Position numbers and translations under genes: made by a program | Shown: positions 57,301 through 64,000 of the stretch, one piece after another | Layout: each line of letters opens with the position of its first letter | How positions within the stretch are numbered: position 1 is the stretch's first letter | The notes under the pieces: generated by a model | Seen by the model: the letters and a program-made list of their open reading frames with translations, nothing else | Told to the model about the DNA's origin: nothing | Database searches by the model: none | Source of the DNA: Ottelia alismoides | Taxonomy: Eukaryota; Streptophyta; Magnoliopsida; Alismatales; Hydrocharitaceae | Reading direction: 5' to 3' | Length of the DNA stretch: 64,000 nt | NCBI GenBank assembly: GCA_037367405.1 | Contig: JAZKJV010002626.1 | Coordinates: 62,001 to 126,000, forward strand

Positions 57301-58355
57301 CTAGAAAACATGATTACTTGCCACATACTCATCAAATGGAACTTTCACCATGATGTTATCATTACAAAAACGTATCATTTCAGGATCATCTTTTTGAAAC
57401 TTCTTAACATGGTGCTTTCTTTCCATTAAAGCATGGGGTAAAGGGATCGAACAAGAAGAAGATGAATGTGAAGAATTTGAATCATAAATGGAAACATGCT
57501 TTTTATCATAAGAAATAGGTCCTTCACAACTGAATCTTTTACAAACAACTTGGAATTTGAAATACAATCATCGACTAAAGGTTGGGGAATGTTTGCTGAA
57601 GGTACATTCTCCTCAACCGAAGGCGCAAGATCCTTTATAGACTTTGAACTTGTTCTATGATGTAATGATGATCTTGTACTCCATTTTTTCCCTTGAATAT
57701 CTCTGCCTCATGCTAAAGGTGTTGCTGGCAATCCCTGGCCTCATCGTCTTCTGAATTCTCCTCAGGGTGAGCTTCATAAATGACCCTCTCCATTTCCCTT
57801 GCTCGATGAGGCATGACCATGGTCCTTCCACTGATGTGTGACATGTGATTAATACAATCAAAAGGAAGGATCTCATGCTCAAATTAATGTGAATCTGAGT
57901 AGTATACTTGATCATAGGTACGATGTTGTTGAGTCTTGTTCGGAATGTTGGGATTACCTTGAACTTGAGCGGGAATGGATGTAAAAGGGGAAGACTTCTC
58001 ATCATATAGATGGGATAAAAAGTTGAGGTCAAACCCTAAATCCTATACCTCATTCCAGTAGGAATGTAACTCCTCAAGTATCAGTCCATGAAAGTCTGTG
58101 GGACCTGGAGATGATTATTGTTGCTGTGAAGAAGGGTGAACCGAATGTAAAGACTAGACGTGATGGCCCTCATAATGTTGTTGGTGTGGTAGATGCTACA
58201 TTGGTGGACCCTTCTAGCCCAGCTGGTACGTTAGTTGTCGGACGTACGACTATTGTTGCCTCGGTACTTGAGAGTTAAAGGCTCCAGTGCTCGAAGGTCT
58301 TGGAAGTGTGTTGACTTGGATTTTGCAAGGGTCTGATATCCCAACGAGGATGGAA
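57301..58355 (-). pseudogene. Gag region of element C (degenerate)
   Basis: The segment between the LTR/leader near 58.36 kb and the protease. Open pieces of 88 residues (57,301-57,567; Ser-rich middle) and 125 residues (57,655-58,032) occur in different frames. A gag start like those of copies A and B is only faintly seen (L-G-Y-Q after position 58,345). No zinc knuckle can be read. The call rests on position. Confidence 0.4.
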
Positions 58356-60987
58356 CACAAAAAATGACAAAGTTAGACAACAATCAACCCACACAATATT
58401 AATGAAGCAATCAAAGTGAAGTGAGTCAAAATTTATTTATTTTAACTCTGCAAAATATGTGTATAGTGAATAAGTATTGAGTGATGAACCAAAGAGAGCA
58501 AAAGGGAGTAGAGAAAATGAGAAACCTATTTAGTCATTTTTGTGTCTTTTTATTTTTAATTATATTTATGAGTTTTTGGTATTTAATTTTTATGGATTTT
58601 TATATAATATATATTTTATATTTCTAGAGTTCTAGATTTTTTAAATTATGAGATTTTTAAATTTTTTAATATATAAATGTATATATGTATGTAAGTATTA
58701 ATATGTATAAGATAAATACTAGATATTATATATAATAAAAATATAAAAATTCAGACAAATGTATGCAAGAATATTCCTTTTTATTATTTTAAGGTTTTAA
58801 AATATATATTAGGTAATTATAATTAATAATAATATAATAGGTACATAAGTAATATATAATGTATATAGTTTATATAGGGTTTTATATTTATAAATATAGA
58901 TATATATATTTAAAAATTACAAAATAAAATGTTTTCGTGTTTTAAATATTTTTCCTTATTTTTATGATTTTTCTTATAATTTTGCTAATTTTTAGGTATT
59001 TTAAATTGATTTAAATATACAAAACATTAAATATAATATTTTTTTGGGTTTTAAAAATAGATAAATAGTTTAAAAAGTCTCAAAACTATTTTTAATATAG
59101 AGAATATAATAAAATAAAAATATAGAATAGAAACTATTTTTTTGTATTTTTATATATGTTTTATAGATTTTATGAAAATTTTTAGGGTTTTATTTATTTT
59201 CGGTCTAGAGCGATAAAATATAATAACATATATATTCGGAATTTTAAAAGTGATTGTATATTTTGTGTATTTTTAATGTTAGACAGGGAATAGATAGCTC
59301 TTTAGTGATTTTTATTAAATGGAAAAATGCAAATGAAATGTTAAATAAAAATAAGGGGAATATTAGCATAATATCAATCATTTATAGAAATTTTCCCATA
59401 ATTTTTGAGTCACTAGAGCTATTTAATAAAAATAGGAAGATAAAAAATAAAACCTCTTAGCAATGGTATTTTTGCAATAAAAATAAAGTCTGGGGGTCTT
59501 GTGTAAAATACCTAAAAGTTTAACATTGTTTATAGATTTAGAATACTAAACCAAAATAACTAAACCCGAGAGAGGTTAGTAGCAATTTGTCCACCTCACG
59601 TAGGTCGCCACATGAGGTGAGTCGGTAATGGACCTAATTGCAATATTCAAAACATTATATGGAGTCAGTGCAATTTTTGCAGCACTTTTAAACTTGTTGC
59701 TTATAGGACATGTTTATAAATACAAAAAGGCATGAGGAGGCTATTGAACTTTACCCACTAATGCACAAAATCTAATGACGTTGCTGATTTCACTTATTTA
59801 CGTGGAGATTCCTTGACAATCAATACCCCTTTGTTGATGAAGCATTGAGATTATATCTATGCTAGAGATCCATTTGTTGTTGAGTGCTTCATCAAACGGT
59901 GTCTACAAGCCTGGAGATGTGTTCTTAATCTAATGGTTCTAAGGAGATATGGATGGGGCTGGACTCCTTCGATCAGTCGTATCTCACAACTTCAGCGAGA
60001 TCCATCGCCGCTCTGATGCTATAGTTCATTTTATATTTTATTATTTTCTTTACATAAATTATATAGGTATAAATTATTTAATTATACATTTGCATATTTT
60101 TATTGTATTTTCAAAATTTACTTACTTAAATGAACATGTATGGGGATATTATAGGTATAGTTTACCTATACATTAAAGTATGCTATTTGTTTTAATGAAT
60201 TTTTAATGATGTTATTTTATATTTATATTTTTAATGTAATATAAATAATATTTACAAGGATATTAGAATATAAAAAGAATAAAATAATAAATAATGAATT
60301 TTCCATGTTATTTATATAAAGTATATTGCTCAATGAGGGTTCAAAATCCAACATTTGCATCTGAACTCCAAATTAAATGAAACCATCTTTTTAGATAGAT
60401 AATTAATATTTATGAATAAAAAGGTGAGTTTCGTGAATTTTGAGTCTGTATGGAAATATACAATTCTGTGAAGATTTCTTTACGGCTTTTAATTCTGTGT
60501 ATCCTGAGCACATTGTGCATTATTTTTAATGAAATCAATTTTGTATTTTTCTTTGCATTTTTACGTACAACTTTAATATAGAGGATTTTATTATTTAAGA
60601 TGTAAAAATGGAAAAATAAAATAGGCCCAAAATCCAATATATTAACAAAATGAATTAGGGTTTTTAGCATGTTTTCTATATAGTTGATCTGACATATCTC
60701 CCCCTACTTTATTCCATGTCGACCAAGTCATCATGATGATTAGGTCTTGAGGTCTAGGGCCACTCAATGTCGTTGACACTTTGACTTAATGCACGTGAGG
60801 TGAGCTGGTTGGTCATTTTTTCCTTTTTTCCTTTATTCTTTTATTTAGGGATTGAATACAATATTTTATACAGTATTTATTAGTCAACTATTGATTGTTA
60901 TTGTAGAGATTAATGTTATTACATGCATTTACCTAGGGATTTAAGGTCAAAATGAAAGAGTAGAGGTAATGAAATGGAGATTCATCA
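58356..60987 (-). mobile_element. Divergent G-type LTR, about 2.6 kb
   Basis: The terminus 'gattcatca' at 60,979-60,987 adjoins a tract-like CCCTCTATACTTG. The body matches 3.54-7.33 kb, not the LTR at 48-50.7 kb, so element C is bounded by two unlike LTRs. Very AT-rich at 58.5-59.5 and 60.0-60.3 kb. A palindrome of type 2 lies at 59,592-59,619. Frames at 59,254-59,460, 59,949-60,176 and 60,410-60,670 are AT-rich and have no domain. The left limit and primer site were not found. Confidence 0.5.
59592..59619. repeat. LTR palindrome 2 variant
   Basis: CACCTCACGT pairs with ACATGAGGTG (one mismatch) around 8 bases, in a diverged LTR subfamily. Confidence 0.45.
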
Positions 60988-63142
60988 CCCTCTATACTTG
61001 CCTTTGCTGGTCCTTAGCAAATACTTATGCCAATAAGTGTAGAAAAAGAAAATAAAGAAAATAAAAAGAAATAAATTAGATTGATTTTAACTTTTGAACT
61101 TTTCTTTATAAAATCAAAGTTTGGAGCTAAGTCAAACCTTTAGGATGGTTGGAACCTCAGCGGGAAGCAGACTTGGAACTCAACAGCCTCTAAGAACCAC
61201 AAAACTTTGTCAAAGTCTCCTCAAAAGATAGGTCAGAATAATCCTATGTCATACGCAGACCCTTATGACAATGAGTCTATCTTGTACAATGTAAGCGAAA
61301 TGTAGCTCCTCTCGGCTAAAGCAATAAAGAGACAGCATTCTCCAATATGGTGACCCTAATTCCCCAAATCCAGCAACTCTTTCCTCAAGAAGTGTGGTAC
61401 TCCCTTCTATGTTCAAGTGCAACCGGCTCAAGAAGAGGAGGTGAAAAATAGAAAGAATGGTGGCTAGTGTAGCTGCCTATCTTAGGATACTTGACCAGTG
61501 TAGACAAGTCATCTAGCTCCAAGCTCACATGAATCTTTCACTCAGAAGCACAAGCTTGCTTAATGAATACATACATATACTTCGACAGGAATTGATTTTT
61601 CTTTGATTTTTGCATGTCTCTTCTTTTCGGAGTTTTTTTATTTTGCAATTTTTTTTAATATTATTTTCATTAGCATTTGCATAAGGAATTTTTCCTCTTG
61701 AACTCATATACTATCCCTCTTCTAAAGCATTATTGCAACCCACAGCATTTTGTCCTTGGATCTTATCACTACTGGATTAGGTTGGGGTACAATGGCCATA
61801 GATTGTGAGTTCGTATGTTTCCATTCTCATGTATCTCATGACAGCAAATCCAACCCTCTACCACTTCAACTAAGTTGAGCAAAGTATAAGGTGCAGGTGC
61901 GCAAGTTAGGTCATTATCGATAAGAGTCATGTATGTGTTTTGAAATATTCTACTCATGCACGATGGCATAAGAACCAAGTCTTTGTAGTCTCAAAGAATT
62001 AACTTTTGTGAAATAATTTTCTATTTTTGAACTTTTTATGTATTTTGAAATGTTTTGTAAATTTTAATGCAATTTTAAAAACATTTTGCAACTTTCTACG
62101 GGTTTTGAAAATTTTGAAATTTGTAGGGATTTTAAATAAGGGTTAGTAAAAGAAGCTTATATAGATATTTACACGGGAGTGCATCAATATTTACAAAAAC
62201 TGGGTGAAGGTTATATAAATGGAATTTACATGAGTTAGTTGTTATTTACATATTTGGTGGACAAGGATTATGCATATCTATTTATATAAAGAATTTTATT
62301 TTCTATAATTTTGTACAAGGTTCTCAAATTATTTTGAAAAAAGTTTAACAAATATTTTGAAAAAATACTTTTTAAACAATTTTTACAAACAACTTTGAAA
62401 ATATACATAAAATTTGAAAATCATTTTACAAAGATTTTTCAAATGGTATATATAGATTTTTCAAAATGTATTTTTACAACCATTTTGCCAAGTCATTGGC
62501 AAACTGAATTTTCAAAAAAATATATTAACAAATAAACAAATTTTGCAAATATTTACAAAGGATTTTTACAAGCTTGAAAATATTTCATAAAATTTTCCAC
62601 ATGATTTTCAAAGGATTTTGCAAGACATTTTCTGACCATTTTCAAATCATTTTGCAAAATATTTTTAAACCAATTCAGTAACCAATTTCTACAATTTGAA
62701 ATTTGAAAATTTTTATACATAATTACAATGTATTCTTTACAGTTTATTAATTGTATATTCCATCTCACATAGTATATTAGCCATATTATTCAAAAATATG
62801 AAACTATGAGGTATGGCTGAAGTATATACGGCATATATACAACCCCCCTACACTTAGCTTGAGTTATGTCCTCATTATGATCAAAGAGAAATGAATGAAG
62901 ATTTAAGTTGTATTGATTATAGGAAAAGTCTATATTGCAACAACTAAAAGATTGAGAAGTTGACCCTCCACCATACTTAGGATTAAATAATCATAGGTAT
63001 AGCAAAATGTATAAAAATGTAGGAAGGGTCAAAGGTGGGAATGAACATATTAGCAACTCGTTATGTCTCCCCATATACTTAGGGTAAGATACCCCTTATT
63101 AAAGACAATAATATCAACAAGATAATAGACTAATGAAACTAT
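60988..63142 (-). mobile_element. G copy D, 3' non-coding remnant with hairpins
   Basis: It starts at the polypurine-tract-like site beside the LTR. The part near 61.37-61.45 kb resembles copy A at 11.72-11.8 kb; 62.84-63.1 kb resembles 52.93-53.3 kb, including a tract-like hairpin at 62,971-63,001. Long AT-rich DNA with many 'ttttacaaa/ttttgaaa' words fills 62.0-62.75 kb. It ends at another LTR terminus at 63,143. No pol sequence. Frames at 61,249-61,431 and 61,769-61,978 are not recognised. Confidence 0.45.
62971..63001. repeat. Tract-like hairpin in copy D
   Basis: CCATACTTAGGATTA is followed by TAATCATAGGTATA; imperfect inverse arms of about 12 bp, equivalent to 12,763 and 41,047. Confidence 0.5.
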
Positions 63143-63442
63143 GATTCATCATATTAATTTTTATTCATTATCATACCTATTTAAACTATTAACTAAAATT
63201 TGTTCATAATTAATTAAAATTAATTTCTGACTTTTTGTAGGTAATTAACCATAATTTAGTGTATATTTGTATATAAGTTATGCCCCTTTCGATTTCTTTC
63301 TTTATTTTATATATTTGTTATGGGTTTAAAATGAAATTAAAATACAAAAAATAACAAAATAATTAAAATCAAGTTCGTTTGTTCAATAAAAATGCTTCCA
63401 AAATATTGCTCCATTTGTTTGACTTATTTTGGATTTTTGTCA

Positions 63443-63485
63443 ACATGAAACTTGTAAATCTCATCGGGATGTACAAATTTCATGT
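63443..63485. repeat. LTR palindrome 1, long arms
   Basis: ACATGAAACTTGTAAATC pairs with GATGTACAAATTTCATGT (18 bp, two mismatches) around seven bases. Confidence 0.7.
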
Positions 63486-63566
63486 TTTGAGTTTTTCTTA
63501 GTTTTGCTTGTAATTATTTGTTTTGTATTTTTCTTTATTTTTTATTTCTCGTTTTTCTCATTGGTC

Positions 63567-63593
63567 CATGTAGCTCTCCTTGGAGCTACCATG
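63567..63593. repeat. LTR palindrome 2
   Basis: CATGTAGCTC pairs with GAGCTACCATG around a short loop, with one extra base in the right arm. Confidence 0.6.
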
Positions 63594-64000
63594 CATCCTG
63601 CCTCCCCATGTACCACTAACCTTCCCTTCTGATCATTCGTCTCCTCTGTCCAGACCTCATCGTAGTCGCTCATCTCATGTACATCCTCAAACCTCGGATC
63701 TTGTTGATCAGAGTCATCATAACCATTCTCCTATGTCTCATCCATATCCCTTGTATATGATCTGATGATCAGATCTAGACTGCCCTCTTGCAGCTAACAT
63801 CTAGTGATTGGATTGCAAGATCCAACAGTAGAGGATTCGTCGCCTACCTCTCGCCCTAGGATCTCCTTGTCGTGCACCTTCCCCCTACCTATTATTCCCA
63901 CTCTCTCACCGACCATTTCCCACTCCTAACCTCACCGAGTCAAAATCCCTAACCACCTGCTTATTTACCCAATACCTAGCCTCCCCTCTCTCCTCTTCCT

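Larger units (their letters stand above)
63143..64000 (+). mobile_element. Partial G-type LTR at the window edge
   Basis: A terminus-like 'gattcatca' sits at 63,143-63,151. From 63.4 kb the order palindrome 1 (63,443), palindrome 2 (63,567), CT/GC-rich DNA matches the + strand LTR at 45.07-45.5 kb, so the body reads + strand while the terminus reads - strand; it is probably a rearranged copy. The frames at 63,429-63,765 have no domain. Confidence 0.4.

Noticed and set aside
1..64000. Host genes, tRNA/rRNA genes, CRISPR array or a bacterial-type system
   Set aside because: No exon-intron structure with recognisable host domains, no cloverleaf-forming tRNA box pair and no regularly spaced repeat array was found; all recognisable coding motifs belong to retroelements.

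Overview
The window is AT-rich nuclear DNA of a flowering plant, built almost entirely from nested and decayed transposable elements. I found no intact host gene, no tRNA or rRNA gene, no CRISPR array and no intact coding transposon. The plant assignment rests on plant-type Ty3/gypsy pol and L1-type LINE remnants and on tRNA-type primer binding sites. The species cannot be named from the sequence.

Three element groups dominate. (1) A large Ty3/gypsy family, called G here, mostly on the - strand. Its LTRs are a few kb long, start with TGATGAATC, and carry an AT-rich U3 and a GC-rich central block. Primer binding sites facing left lie at 2.37 and 8.12 kb. LTRs or LTR parts lie at 1-0.75, 2.4-7.3, 8.1-11.4, 23.46-26.77, 31.3-36.9 (with a foreign insert), 44.34-47.8 (+ strand), 48-50.7, 58.4-61 and 63.15-64 kb. 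The internal region at 50.7-58.35 kb has recognisable gag, protease, reverse transcriptase, RNase H and integrase, all broken. The internal regions at 11.4-15.3 and 36.9-44.1 kb keep only gag and protease remnants. (2) A family, called S here, with LTRs of about 2.5 kb: one element with both LTRs and a non-coding interior (15,855-22,739, AAACT target duplication) and two solo LTRs (27,008-29,475; 37,751-40,274 with an exact ATATA duplication). (3) One L1-type LINE on the - strand, cut by three LTR-type insertions into pieces between about 31.2 and 15.6 kb.

History by nesting: the LINE came first and lost its RT core. A G LTR, an S solo LTR and the S element then landed in it. G copy B was later hit by an S element that collapsed to a solo LTR; copy A at about 12.18 kb shows the unoccupied site. 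A 1.5 kb insert with two foldback MITE-like units sits inside the 31-37 kb LTR.

The most interesting unexplained structures are a pair of neighbouring palindromes repeated in the G LTRs, and arrays of hairpins in the G internal regions whose stem contains a copy of the element's own polypurine tract. No new gene system was found.
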